Source: Paracoccaceae bacterium (GTDB lineage: Bacteria; Pseudomonadota; Alphaproteobacteria; Rhodobacterales; Rhodobacteraceae). From it: DNA of 64,000 bases. The stretch is taken from contig PAQV01000063.1 of the NCBI GenBank assembly GCA_002709405.1, positions 31,429 through 95,428 of the forward strand, in the 5' to 3' direction. Below the pieces are notes generated by a model. That model was not told the DNA's origin. It saw only the letters and a list, made by a program, of their open reading frames with translations, and did not search any database. The position numbers were made by a program, and so were the translations under genes. Of this stretch, positions 38,513 to 46,554 are shown piece after piece (position 1 is the first letter of the stretch; every line of letters starts with the position of its first letter).

Positions 38513-39868
38513 TTATTCGACTTTGGCCAGTTCGTCGTTCATCTCGGCCACGGCCGTGGATGCGTCGATCTCGCCGTCGATGTACTGCCGCACGACCCGG
38601 TTGATGGCCTGGCTGTTGATGATCTTGGACGCCAGCGCCAGCTGGCCTTCCTCGACACCCCAGCGCTTGGCCACGTCCAGGCCGCCGACGATCTCGTCGA
38701 TCATCTCCTGGGCATAAAGGTCGCCCAAAGGCGCCTTGCGGTCGACACCGACCGGAAGGGTCGACCAGGCCTCGATGAATTCACCCGGGTTGTCGGCCGT
38801 GCCGGTGCGCACCGGGAACTTGCCCTCGGGCGCGATGGACAGGGTCGCGGTATAGCCGTCGCCCATGGAATACTTGACGAATTCCATCGCCTCGTCGGTA
38901 TCCGCATCGGCGGTGATGCCGAAATAGCGGATGTCGCCCCAGGCCGCGCCATCGGGGTTGGAGGGGCCGGCAAAGTTGGTCACGATCCCGGTCTTCGAGG
39001 CCAGCTCGGCCGAGGTCGGATCATCGGTGATCGTCGGCGGGGCGCTGTCGCGCAGGCCGGCCAGTTCGTCGAGGATGAAGGGCGACCAGATGATCATCGC
39101 GGCCTGGCCGGCGAAATACAGCGTCCGGGACTGGTCCCAGTACAATTCACCCGGGGGCGAGGCCTCGGCGATGGCCTTGTAGAAATCGAGGACCTCGATG
39201 GTCTTGGCCTCGTCGAACCCGGTGAACCCGTCGGGGCCGACCGGGGTCGCGCCGTTGGACAGGAAGACGTGTTCCAGCACCTGGCTCATGAAGTTCTCGT
39301 CGACCTTGGTCGCGGCGACAAAGCCAAACATCTCGGGCGGGTTGTGCAGCGCCTCGATGGCGGCCAGCACGTTGGCATAGGTGGTCGGCGCCTCAAGGCC
39401 CGCCTCGTCGAACAGGTCCTTGCGGTAGACGATCATCTGCGTCCAGCCGTCGACGGGCACGCTGGCCCAGCCGTCTTCGGTGGCGGCCATGCCAAGCGCG
39501 CCCGGCGCGAAGGTGTCGGTGCCCAGTTCGTCGATCACATCGGTCGCCGCGTCGGAATCCAGGATGCCGGCCTCGTACCAGGGCAGCGCGTATTGCAGGG
39601 TGTGGTAGATCACGTCGGGCAGGTCACCCGCCGCAAAGGCCGCCGTGGCCCGGGTGCCCAGGTCGGTTTCCGACACGGGGATGACCTCTACCGCGATGCC
39701 GGATGCCTTTTCGAACTCGGCCGCCATTTCCTGTTGCTTGGCCAGGCGTTCGGGCTGTTCCTCGGTGGTCCAGAAACGGATGTCGGCCAGCCCGGCGGTC
39801 GCGGTCAGCGCCAGCGCGGTGGCGGCCGAGACCATCAGACCTGCCGGTTTGGAAACGCTCAACTGCAT
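38513..39868 (-). CDS. carbohydrate ABC transporter solute-binding protein (SBP_bac_1)
   Basis: This 451-residue exported binding protein has a signal peptide (about 1-28, cleavage near GLA-DI). The mature protein begins DIRFWTTEEQPERLAKQQEMA and continues with the family 1 pattern, including AFAAGDLPDVIYH (about 77-89) and the WT-rich ligand half. It is the first gene of the sugar importer operon. A good GGGGAGA motif precedes the ATG, and a LacI-type palindrome lies 39 bases upstream. The ligand is unknown; the GH63-like hydrolase in the operon points to a glucoside or glycosylglycerate. Confidence 0.93.
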   Translation of the reverse strand: MQLSVSKPAGLMVSAATALALTATAGLADIRFWTTEEQPERLAKQQEMAAEFEKASGIAVEVIPVSETDLGTRATAAFAAGDLPDVIYHTLQYALPWYEAGILDSDAATDVIDELGTDTFAPGALGMAATEDGWASVPVDGWTQMIVYRKDLFDEAGLEAPTTYANVLAAIEALHNPPEMFGFVAATKVDENFMSQVLEHVFLSNGATPVGPDGFTGFDEAKTIEVLDFYKAIAEASPPGELYWDQSRTLYFAGQAAMIIWSPFILDELAGLRDSAPPTITDDPTSAELASKTGIVTNFAGPSNPDGAAWGDIRYFGITADADTDEAMEFVKYSMGDGYTATLSIAPEGKFPVRTGTADNPGEFIEAWSTLPVGVDRKAPLGDLYAQEMIDEIVGGLDVAKRWGVEEGQLALASKIINSQAINRVVRQYIDGEIDASTAVAEMNDELAKVE

Positions 39869-40304
39869 GAAGTGATCTCCCCTGAAATTTCGATTTGGCG
39901 TTCTTTGTCAATCGGTTGACGCCACAACGGCGCGCGGGAGACAGCGCGGGCAGATCCCGCGTACGGGCGCGTGGCCCGGTCCTCCCGTGCGCACTGTGAC
40001 CGCGAGATGCGGTTTTCGGCAAGGCTTAACTATGCTGCAGGTGCGAAGGGCACGGGGCTGAAACGCGGCCCAATCGGACCGTCCGGCCTTTGCGCAAAGG
40101 CGTTTGGGCGGCTGGTCCGGGCGTTTCTGCGTATGCAACGGTGTGCCGTTCGGCTTTCGAACCCTGCCTGTTTTTTGACCATTTGAACAGAAAAACTCGA
40201 CAGAATATGTCGGTTTCAGAACAACCTGCATGTGATCGCCCCCTTTTTGGGCCCCGCTTTGGGCCCGGCGCGGCGTGGACCGCCACGCCGCCCGTTCGGC
40301 CCAA
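39869..40304. other. intergenic region upstream of the sugar operon
   Basis: This 436-base stretch holds a LacI-type operator near its left end (39907-39920). The rest contains short open frames on both strands without family similarity, and a short repeated string (CGGCCCAATC at about 40068 and 40298). No LacI-family gene is present in the window; the regulator must be elsewhere. Nothing else could be supported. Confidence 0.5.
39907..39920. promoter_or_regulatory. LacI-type operator of the sugar importer operon
   Basis: GTCAATCGGTTGAC is an inverted repeat with a central CG and one mismatch pair, the usual form of LacI-family operators in alphaproteobacterial sugar operons. It lies 39 bases before the binding-protein start, where repression of the operon would be expected. 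Confidence 0.55.
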
Positions 40305-41318
40305 TCAGATCGTGGCAACCGGGGTCACGGGCGATCCGATCGCCCCCGGAAGATAGAGCGGCGGGGCCGTCAGGAAAGCGGCATGACGCCCCGCGGCCTG
40401 CAAGGCCGGGGCCAGGGTGCTGAAGTCCCACAGCTCGGCCAGGGGCAGGCCCAGCTTGAACAGGCAATGATGGTGCAGCGGCAGGCGCAGGCAGCAGGCA
40501 TGGGGATCGGCATCGGGGTTTTCCACCGCGTAATTGTCCGCCGCAATCGCCGAGATCCGGCTGTCGGTGATCCAGTCGTGCAAGGTCGCGTCGGTGCCAT
40601 CCAGCACGGCCCCGGTGCGGTTCAGCCGGTCGATGTCCGGGGCATCCTGCATGTCGCGCAGGGCCTCGGAGAACCCGGTGCGCAGCATCAGGATATCGCC
40701 CGGGCGGATCTCGACGCCCTGATCGGCAATGACCTGTTCCAGCATGGGCCGCGTGACGATGACCCGCTCGGTGCCATAGGCCCGGGTGAAATCGATCAGC
40801 ACCCCCCGGCCCTGCACCGGCGTCTTGGCCATCTCGCAGACCGACAGGCGGCGCGCATACGAGGCATGCGCGCCCTCGTGGCCCGCGCCCAGGACGTCCT
40901 CGTCTGCCCGGTGGCCGTTGTAGTAACAGCGCTCGGCCACACCATCGCCGTCGGCATCGAACAGCGCCCCCACGTGGGCCAGGGAATCCCATTGCGTGGA
41001 ATACTGGGTCGACAGCAGAACCTGGTCATCGCTGATGACATCCTGCAGGATCGGGTCCACGTTGCTGAGCGGGTAGTTGATGTAGGGCGTGTCCTCCAGG
41101 CAGGTCGGTGCCAGCCGGGGCGGTTTACGCCGCGGGTTCAGCGACAGCTTGCCCGGCAGGTCCAGCGGCAGGGACAGGCAAAAGGCCCGGCCCTCGCGGA
41201 TTTCCCTCGCCGCCGCCCGCCGTTCGGCATCGGTGATGTAGTTCAGCGTACCCAGCTGGTCATCGGGGCCGAAATCGCCCCAGTTGCTGCCCTCGGGCCG
41301 GTTCACCCATTGCGGCAT
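40305..41318 (-). CDS. cyclase family protein (kynurenine-formamidase-like hydrolase)
   Basis: This 337-residue protein belongs to the cyclase family (PF04199), metal-dependent hydrolases related to kynurenine formamidase and isatin hydrolase. The family metal-binding region appears as WDSLAHVGALFD (about 110-121), and DFTRAYG, RPGDILMLRTG and DWITDSRISAIAADNYAVE also match. The larger size (about 330 rather than 210) places it in a broad uncharacterised subgroup. It follows the dehydrogenase gene by 3 bases in a two-gene operon divergent from a transporter operon. The substrate is unknown. Confidence 0.82.
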   Translation of the reverse strand: MPQWVNRPEGSNWGDFGPDDQLGTLNYITDAERRAAAREIREGRAFCLSLPLDLPGKLSLNPRRKPPRLAPTCLEDTPYINYPLSNVDPILQDVISDDQVLLSTQYSTQWDSLAHVGALFDADGDGVAERCYYNGHRADEDVLGAGHEGAHASYARRLSVCEMAKTPVQGRGVLIDFTRAYGTERVIVTRPMLEQVIADQGVEIRPGDILMLRTGFSEALRDMQDAPDIDRLNRTGAVLDGTDATLHDWITDSRISAIAADNYAVENPDADPHACCLRLPLHHHCLFKLGLPLAELWDFSTLAPALQAAGRHAAFLTAPPLYLPGAIGSPVTPVATI

Positions 41319-41321
41319 GTC

Positions 41322-42224
41322 TTATCCTCCATCTTTGTCATCCACCTGCGCCGACAGGGCGATCACCTGCGGCAGAAGGCGTTCGACCTCTGCCATCTGC
41401 CGGTCCATGGCGCTGTCCCAGTCATAAAACCCCCGGCCGGATTTACGGCCCATGTCACCGGCGGCCACCTTGTCAGCCAGCGCATCGGGCGGATCCTGGC
41501 GGCTCTCCAGGTCGGCATAGAGATAACGCGCGATATTCAGATGGGTGTCGAGCCCGTTCAGGTCGCGCTGCAGGAAGGGCCCGATCAGGGCCAGCCGCAC
41601 CCCCAGCGAATAGCGCGTCACCAGGTCGATCGTCTCGGCATCGGCCACGCCGCTTTCCATCAGGGCAAAGCATTCCCGCATCAGAGCGTGTTGCAGGCGG
41701 TTGGCAATGAAGCCCGGCACGTCGGCCTTCAGCGGCGCGGCCTTCTTGCCCGAGGCATTCAGGAAGTCCGCAACCCGGGTCACGGTGGCCGGTGGGGTGT
41801 CCGGGCCGGGCACGATCTCGACGGCCGGGATCAGGTCGGCGGGGTTGAAGAAATGCGTGATCACAAAGCGCTCGGGCCGGGTCATCGCCTGGGTCAGGCT
41901 GGCCGTCGGCAGGCCGGATGTATTCGATGCGATGATTGTCGAGTCGGAGAAAAATGCCTCAATATCCGCGATCACCCGCAGCTTGAGCTCCAGTACCTCG
42001 GGCACCGCCTCGATCACCATGAAGGCCCCGCGCCAGGGCTGGCCCAGCGCGTCCACCGCCCCGGCAAAGATCGGCTGCCGGGGCTCGGGCTCCAGGAAAG
42101 CCATCGCCTTTTCAAGCGCTTCCGCCGACGGGTCGACAAGGGCTACCGGGTGCCCGCGGCGCAGGAAATGCCGGCAGATCCGGCTTCCCATGATCCCGGC
42201 GCCAACCACCACAAGACGTTCCAT
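41322..42224 (-). CDS. 3-hydroxyacyl-CoA-dehydrogenase-like NAD-binding protein
   Basis: This 300-residue dehydrogenase has an N-terminal Rossmann domain (GAGIMGSRI, 8-16) and a C-terminal helical domain, similar to 3-hydroxybutyryl-CoA dehydrogenase, L-gulonate dehydrogenase and L-carnitine dehydrogenase. Active-site features include ASNTSGLP (about 99-106), THFFNPADLIPAVEIV (about 124-139) and the GFIANRLQ motif (about 172-179). The Pro-Ala-Asp in place of the usual PV.MM.L.E pattern suggests an acyl chain other than simple acyl-CoA. It is co-transcribed with the cyclase gene. Confidence 0.85.
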   Translation of the reverse strand: MERLVVVGAGIMGSRICRHFLRRGHPVALVDPSAEALEKAMAFLEPEPRQPIFAGAVDALGQPWRGAFMVIEAVPEVLELKLRVIADIEAFFSDSTIIASNTSGLPTASLTQAMTRPERFVITHFFNPADLIPAVEIVPGPDTPPATVTRVADFLNASGKKAAPLKADVPGFIANRLQHALMRECFALMESGVADAETIDLVTRYSLGVRLALIGPFLQRDLNGLDTHLNIARYLYADLESRQDPPDALADKVAAGDMGRKSGRGFYDWDSAMDRQMAEVERLLPQVIALSAQVDDKDGG

Positions 42225-42247
42225 GACACCCCTCCATCACAAATTGG

Positions 42248-42280
42248 TTGACAATATAAATGATCATCGGTGATTAGCAA
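42248..42280. promoter_or_regulatory. overlapping divergent promoter elements
   Basis: Within the 110-base divergent gap, a minus-strand -35 TTGCTA (42280-42275) and -10 TATATT (42258-42253) stand 16 bases apart, suited to the dehydrogenase-cyclase operon. A plus-strand TTGACA at 42248-42253 could be the -35 for the AtoE operon, though its -10 is weak. The AT-rich patch also holds the imperfect palindrome ATCATCGGTGAT (42263-42274), a possible operator. Confidence 0.38.
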
Positions 42281-42334
42281 TACATATCACTGAGGTCGCT
42301 CGCTGGGGCTCTGACCCCGGTAAGGGAGGTAAAC

Positions 42335-43669
42335 TTGAACGCCATAACCAACTTTTTCACGCGAATCGTGAGCCGATACATGCCCGACCCACTGGTCGTG
42401 GCGATCATCCTCACGGCGCTGACGGTCGTCTTCGCCATGCTCAGCCAGGGCACCGGCTTCTTCGAGGCCTCGCGGCTGTGGGGCAACGGGTTCTGGAACC
42501 TGCTGGCCTTCACCATGCAGATGACGGTCATCCTGCTGGCCGGCTACATCCTGGCCCGCACCCCGGCGGTCGACAAACTGATGGATTACGTCGTCATGGG
42601 CGTGTCGAGCCCCAAGGCCGCCATCGTCGTGGCCACCCTGGTCGGCGGCGTCGGATCCTGGCTGAACTGGGGCTTCGGGCTGGTGCTGGGCACGCTGATC
42701 GCCCAGAAACTTGGTCGCAAGGTCAAGGGCTTGCACTATCCGCTGGTCATTGCCGCGGGCTATTCGGGCTTTGCCGTCTACGGTGTGGGCCTGTCGGGCT
42801 CGGTGCCGCTACTGCTGAACACGCCGGGCCATTTCATGGAAGAGGTCATCGGCCTGGTGCCGCTGAGCGAAACCATCTTTTCGCCCTACATCATCGGCAT
42901 GAACCTGGTGCTGCTGGTGACGCTGCCGTTCTTCAACGCCATGCTGCACCCCAAGAACCCGGCCGACGTGGTCGAGGCCGCGCCCGAACCCGACCTGCCG
43001 ATCGCCGACACCGAAGTCGCCGACCGCACCCTGGCCGAACGGCTGAACCATTCGCCGATCATCGGCGTGGGCATGGGCCTTTTCGGGCTGCTCTACGTCG
43101 TGCTTTACCTGGTCGATGGGGGCGGCGTGACGCTGAACTTCATTAACCTGCTGTTCCTGTCGCTGGGCATCACCCTGTTCGTCACGCCCAGCCGGTTCAT
43201 CGCCGCGCTAAGCGAGGGCGTGAAGGTCGTGTCGGGCATCATCATCCAGTATCCGTTCTACGCCGGTATCCTGGCGATCCTGGGCGGATCGGGCCTGATC
43301 GTGACCCTGGCCAACTGGTTCGTGTCGATCTCGTCACCCGAAACCCTGCCGATCTCGTCCTTCTTCGCGGCCGGCCTGATCAACCTGTTCGTGCCCTCGG
43401 GAGGCGGCCAGTGGGTCATCCAGGGTCCGGTCATGATGGAAGCGGCCGAGCAACTGGGCGCATCGATCCCCGCCACCGCCCTGGCCGTTCAGATCGGCGA
43501 CCAGTGGACCAACATGGTGCAACCGTTCTGGCTGCTGCCGGCGCTGGCCATCTCGGGGCTGAAGCTGAAGGACTTCATGGGCTACATGGTCATGATCCTG
43601 TTCTACCTCGGCGTCATCTTCCTGGCCACGATCACGATCTGGGGCTTTGCCACGGCCGGGGTCGCCTGA
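42335..43669 (+). CDS. atoE: short-chain fatty acid transporter (AtoE family)
   Basis: This 444-residue inner-membrane protein has about 10-12 helices and belongs to the AtoE/SCFA_trans family, which imports short-chain fatty acids such as acetoacetate or butyrate. Family motifs are visible: RYMPDPLVVAIILTALT near the N-terminus (14-30), GSWLNWGFGLVLG (about 106-118) and VPSGGGQWVIQGP (about 352-364). It begins the plus-strand operon with YciI, muconolactone-isomerase-like and SDR genes, divergent from the dehydrogenase-cyclase pair. Import of a small carboxylate that these enzymes process is a reasonable inference. Confidence 0.92.
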   Translation: MNAITNFFTRIVSRYMPDPLVVAIILTALTVVFAMLSQGTGFFEASRLWGNGFWNLLAFTMQMTVILLAGYILARTPAVDKLMDYVVMGVSSPKAAIVVATLVGGVGSWLNWGFGLVLGTLIAQKLGRKVKGLHYPLVIAAGYSGFAVYGVGLSGSVPLLLNTPGHFMEEVIGLVPLSETIFSPYIIGMNLVLLVTLPFFNAMLHPKNPADVVEAAPEPDLPIADTEVADRTLAERLNHSPIIGVGMGLFGLLYVVLYLVDGGGVTLNFINLLFLSLGITLFVTPSRFIAALSEGVKVVSGIIIQYPFYAGILAILGGSGLIVTLANWFVSISSPETLPISSFFAAGLINLFVPSGGGQWVIQGPVMMEAAEQLGASIPATALAVQIGDQWTNMVQPFWLLPALAISGLKLKDFMGYMVMILFYLGVIFLATITIWGFATAGVA

Positions 43670-43672
43670 CCC

Positions 43673-43978
43673 ATGCCCTGGATGGTCGAAACCTACGACA
43701 AACCCGGATGCGCAGACCTGCGCATCCAGCTGCGCCCGGCCCACCTGGACTACCTGGAGGCCAACAAGCACCTGCTGCTGGCCTGCGGGGCCAAGCTGGA
43801 CGACGACGGAGACCTGGCCAGCGGTGGCCTTTATGTCCTGGACGTCGACACCCGGGCCAAGGCCGAGGCCTTCATCAAGGCCGACCCCTTTCACCAAGGC
43901 GACCTTTTTGAAAGGGTCTTCGTCACCCGCTGGCGCAAGGCCTATCTTGACGGGCGCAACACCCTGAACGAGGACTGA
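43673..43978 (+). CDS. YciI-like protein
   Basis: This 101-residue protein of the YciI/dimeric alpha-beta-barrel group shows the HLDYLEANKHLLLACG segment (about 25-40), GGLYVLDVD (about 51-59) and a DPFHQGDLFE motif (about 71-80). Family members have a catalytic-type His-Asp pair but mostly unknown reactions; some are dehydrochlorinases or muconolactone-isomerase-like. It sits 3 bases after atoE and 1 base before the isomerase gene, so the products likely act together. Confidence 0.85.
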   Translation: MPWMVETYDKPGCADLRIQLRPAHLDYLEANKHLLLACGAKLDDDGDLASGGLYVLDVDTRAKAEAFIKADPFHQGDLFERVFVTRWRKAYLDGRNTLNED

Positions 43979-43979
43979 C

Positions 43980-44270
43980 ATGCTGTTCCAGGTTGAAATG
44001 ACCGTGAATATCCCCGCCGATCTTGATCCCGAGATCGCCGCCGACACCAAGGCCCGCGAAAAGGCCTATAGCCAGGACCTGCAGAAATCCGGCGTGTGGC
44101 GGCACATCTGGCGCAAGGCGGGGCTCTATGAAAACACCTCGATCTTCGAGGTGCGTGACAACGAGCACCTGCACGAGGTACTGATGGGTCTGCCGCTTTA
44201 TCCCTACATGGACATGAAGATCACGCCGCTGTGCCGGCATCCCTCGTCGATCCGCGAGGACGATTCTTGA
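43980..44270 (+). CDS. muconolactone-isomerase-like protein (CatC family)
   Basis: This 96-residue protein has the muconolactone delta-isomerase fold. The N-terminus MLFQVEMTVNIPADLDPE and the later GVWRHIWRKAGLYENTSIFEV (split about 57-77) match CatC of the beta-ketoadipate pathway, including the HLHEVLMGLPLYPYM end. No catA or catB gene lies nearby, although a pcaD gene is at 46.6-47.3 kb. Its partner genes suggest a different lactone or enol substrate. Its stop overlaps the TTG start of the SDR gene. Confidence 0.85.
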   Translation: MLFQVEMTVNIPADLDPEIAADTKAREKAYSQDLQKSGVWRHIWRKAGLYENTSIFEVRDNEHLHEVLMGLPLYPYMDMKITPLCRHPSSIREDDS

Positions 44271-44983
44271 CCGGGTACCAACGCCGCGCCGCCGTCATCA
44301 CCGGCGGCGCACAGGGCATCGGCGCGGCGATCACCGCGCGCCTGAAGGCCGACGGGTTCCGCACCATCGTGCTGGACATCGCCGCGCCCGAGGGGGCTCC
44401 GGACGTCTTCCACCAGGTCGACCTGTCGGACGCCCAGGCCACAGGCGCGATCTGTGCGGACATCGCCGCCAGCGAAGACGTCTCCTGCCTGGTCAACAAC
44501 GTGGGCATCGTGGCCCCTGCCCCGCTGGAAGACGTCGCGCTGGACGATTTCGACCGGCTCATGCACGTGAACCTGCGGCCCTCGCTGATCTGCGCGCAGG
44601 CCTTCCTGCCGGGCATGAGGGCCCTGGGCGGCGGGCGGATCGTCATGAACACCAGCCGCGTGACCCTGGGCAAGGAGCTGCGGACGCTTTATTCCGCCAC
44701 CAAGGGGGCCGCCCAGTCGATGGCCCGCACCTGGGCGCTGGAACTCGGCCCCCATGGCATCACGGTGAATTGCGTGGCCCCCGGGCCGATCGGCACCGAT
44801 GCCTTCTGGAAGAACAACCCCCCCGACGCGCGCCGCACGCGCGAGATCATCGAACACGTGCCCGTCCGGCGTGTCGGGACCGGAGATGATGTGGCCAATG
44901 CCGTGTCGTTCTTCTGCGATCCCAAGGCGGGCTTCGTGACGGGCCAGACGCTGTTCGTTTGCGGAGGCGTGACGGTCGGTTAA
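44267..44983 (+). CDS. short-chain dehydrogenase/reductase
   Basis: This 238-residue classical SDR has the cofactor loop TGGAQGIG (about 12-19), NNVG (about 76-79) in place of NNAG, and the catalytic YSATKGAAQ (Tyr about 144, Lys 148). PGPIGTD follows after the active site. The start is read as TTG at 44267, forming a TTGA overlap with the CatC-like gene behind GAGGAC. The longer frame from GTG 44231 would overlap that gene by 40 bases. It ends the AtoE operon and converges, with a 4-base overlap, on the methyltransferase gene. Confidence 0.88.
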   Translation: MTGYQRRAAVITGGAQGIGAAITARLKADGFRTIVLDIAAPEGAPDVFHQVDLSDAQATGAICADIAASEDVSCLVNNVGIVAPAPLEDVALDDFDRLMHVNLRPSLICAQAFLPGMRALGGGRIVMNTSRVTLGKELRTLYSATKGAAQSMARTWALELGPHGITVNCVAPGPIGTDAFWKNNPPDARRTREIIEHVPVRRVGTGDDVANAVSFFCDPKAGFVTGQTLFVCGGVTVG

Positions 44984-45654
44984 TCCGCCGTCCCCTGCGG
45001 GCGCGCCCGGAACAGCACCTGCCCGCGCGGTAACATCACGTCGCATTGCTCCAGCTGCCAGCCCGCCTGTGCCGCCATGGTCTGCACCACGTTGGCGGTC
45101 AGGTGATAGGGCGGCCGGCCCCCATGGGTCACCACCCCGTCGGGCTGGCGATAGGACCCTTCGGCAGTGGCCTCGTCCGGCACCAGGAACACGGTGAACA
45201 GGAACAGCTCCAGCCGGGGAAACCGGCGCAGGGTGGCAAAGACAGGCTGAAACCGGTCCCGGGGCACGTGCGGAAAGACCGCAAAGGCGATGGCATGGGT
45301 GATCCGGTCCGGCACGCCGGGACAGGCAAAGCCCGCGTCCTCGATCAGCTGCGCCGGGTCCAGCCTGTCGGGATCGGCAAGCTCGGCCGCACGGCCCGCC
45401 AGCATCAGCGCCCGCGAGGCATCGGTGGCCCAGTAATGGCCCGGCTCCAGGTAGGGCACGGCCTTGCACCCCAACCGCATCGACCCCGCCCCGATGTCCA
45501 GCAGGTGGTGATGCGGACAAAGCCCGGCGTCGCGCAGGATCTGCATCTGGATGCGTCCGGTTTCGTCCCACCGGCCGCCCACGATATCCCGGTGCCGCCC
45601 GCGCGCGATGGCATCGTCATAAAAGCCGGAGGCATCATAGGGGTTCGTGACCAA
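44980..45654 (-). CDS. class I SAM-dependent methyltransferase
   Basis: This 224-residue protein has a Rossmann methyltransferase core. Motif I is LLDIGAGSMRLG (about 51-62), followed by ATDAS (about 76-80). The N-terminal region (YDASGFYDDAIARGRHRDIVGG) is typical of a small group of methyltransferases of unknown substrate. The only available start near the family N-terminus is TTG at 45654 with a poor ribosome-binding site, so the start is uncertain. Next to it on the opposite side is the structured hairpin at 45745-45805. Confidence 0.75.
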   Translation of the reverse strand: MVTNPYDASGFYDDAIARGRHRDIVGGRWDETGRIQMQILRDAGLCPHHHLLDIGAGSMRLGCKAVPYLEPGHYWATDASRALMLAGRAAELADPDRLDPAQLIEDAGFACPGVPDRITHAIAFAVFPHVPRDRFQPVFATLRRFPRLELFLFTVFLVPDEATAEGSYRQPDGVVTHGGRPPYHLTANVVQTMAAQAGWQLEQCDVMLPRGQVLFRARPQGTAD

Positions 45655-45744
45655 GGGGCTGGGCTTTCGGACAGACAGGCAATGGCGCGCCCATGCGCCA
45701 CTAGGCCCGTGCCTGTCAAGGAGAGCCTTCGGCTGTTTCGTGGA

Positions 45745-45805
45745 TCGTTTGGTGGGCTATTTCGGGGGCCGTTTCCACAAACGGCCCCGATCGACACCAA
45801 AACGA
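45745..45805. ncRNA. nested long hairpin in an intergenic region (possible leader or small RNA)
   Basis: An inner perfect 10-bp stem (GGGGCCGTTT 45765-45774, AAACGGCCCC 45779-45788, loop CCAC) is flanked by an outer stem. That outer stem pairs TCGTTTGGTG (45745-45754) with CACCAAAACGA (45795-45805), with one bulged base. The nested pairing extends over 61 bases between the divergent methyltransferase gene and the small exported-protein gene. It has no T run, so a structured leader or small RNA is as likely as a terminator. The structure is seen; its role is unknown. Confidence 0.4.
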
Positions 45806-45903
45806 ATGGGCCGCTTACAAATCTGTTGTGCAAAATGCATCGAAACACAAAGATCCGAACCACGTACAAAATCATTCCTCACGTGATTCCAACGGACTTT
45901 CAA

Positions 45904-46476
45904 ATGACCAAATTCAGACTATTCGCCGGGGCATTGGCTCTTGCCCTTTTCGCCAGCCTGATCAGCCCTGCATCAACCCGCGCATCGACATTCGAGCCCT
46001 TTGACATCGCCTCCTCCGACGCCATTACCGAACGGATGATCTCGGAGCTGGAAAACGGCGCTGAAATCTGCCCGCAGGTGCCGACGATCTACCAGTTCGA
46101 TTGCTACCGGCAGGCCTTCCAGGCCGCCGCCGCGGCCGTCGGCAGCAAACCCGATTACCGCGATGCCCGCCGGGCCCTGTCCAGCGTGGCCACAGACCTG
46201 AACAAGATCGTCCGCAAGGAACAGGACAAGACCCAGCCCAAGATCAAGGTGGGCAACCGGTCCTACAAGGCCATCAAAAGCGAGAGCATTCCGGCCAGCA
46301 CGGCCGTGTTCGAAGCGTCCCGCGACGAGGCCGCCACGGTACTCCTGCGGTCCAACGACGCCGCATCAGCCGCCTATACCCGGGTGGCCAGCGTCGTCGG
46401 GTCGTCCAAGATCCTGTACCGCGCCCAGCTTCAGCTGTTGCGCCGAATGGCAGGGCTGATCACCATCGCGGGCTGA
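45904..46476 (+). CDS. exported protein of unknown function
   Basis: This 190-residue protein has a clear signal peptide (about 1-28, ending in TRAS). The mature part is helical, with two cysteines (about 56 and 67 in EICPQVP and DCYRQAF), a central basic region and no recognised domain. The two cysteines could form a periplasmic disulfide. The start at 45904 is the ATG that places the signal peptide; the frame is open far upstream but without meaning. A hairpin at 46506-46531 follows. I do not recognise the family. Confidence 0.7.
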   Translation: MTKFRLFAGALALALFASLISPASTRASTFEPFDIASSDAITERMISELENGAEICPQVPTIYQFDCYRQAFQAAAAAVGSKPDYRDARRALSSVATDLNKIVRKEQDKTQPKIKVGNRSYKAIKSESIPASTAVFEASRDEAATVLLRSNDAASAAYTRVASVVGSSKILYRAQLQLLRRMAGLITIAG

Positions 46477-46505
46477 CCAAAGGCGCCCTGGACCGAAACG
46501 CATAA

Positions 46506-46531
46506 GGGCGGCCCCGCCGAACGGGCCGCCC
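46506..46531. terminator. hairpin between convergent genes
   Basis: A perfect 9-bp stem (GGGCGGCCC with GGGCCGCCC) and an 8-base loop lie between the exported-protein gene and the convergent pcaD gene. There is no T run, only TTAT on the minus side. Confidence 0.5.
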
Positions 46532-46554
46532 CTGGTGATATTGGCAAACCGGGG

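Noticed and set aside
40060..40310. Short repeats and GGGCCC palindromes upstream of the cyclase gene end
   Set aside because: They are short, GC-rich and without symmetry beyond chance; no element or gene could be supported.
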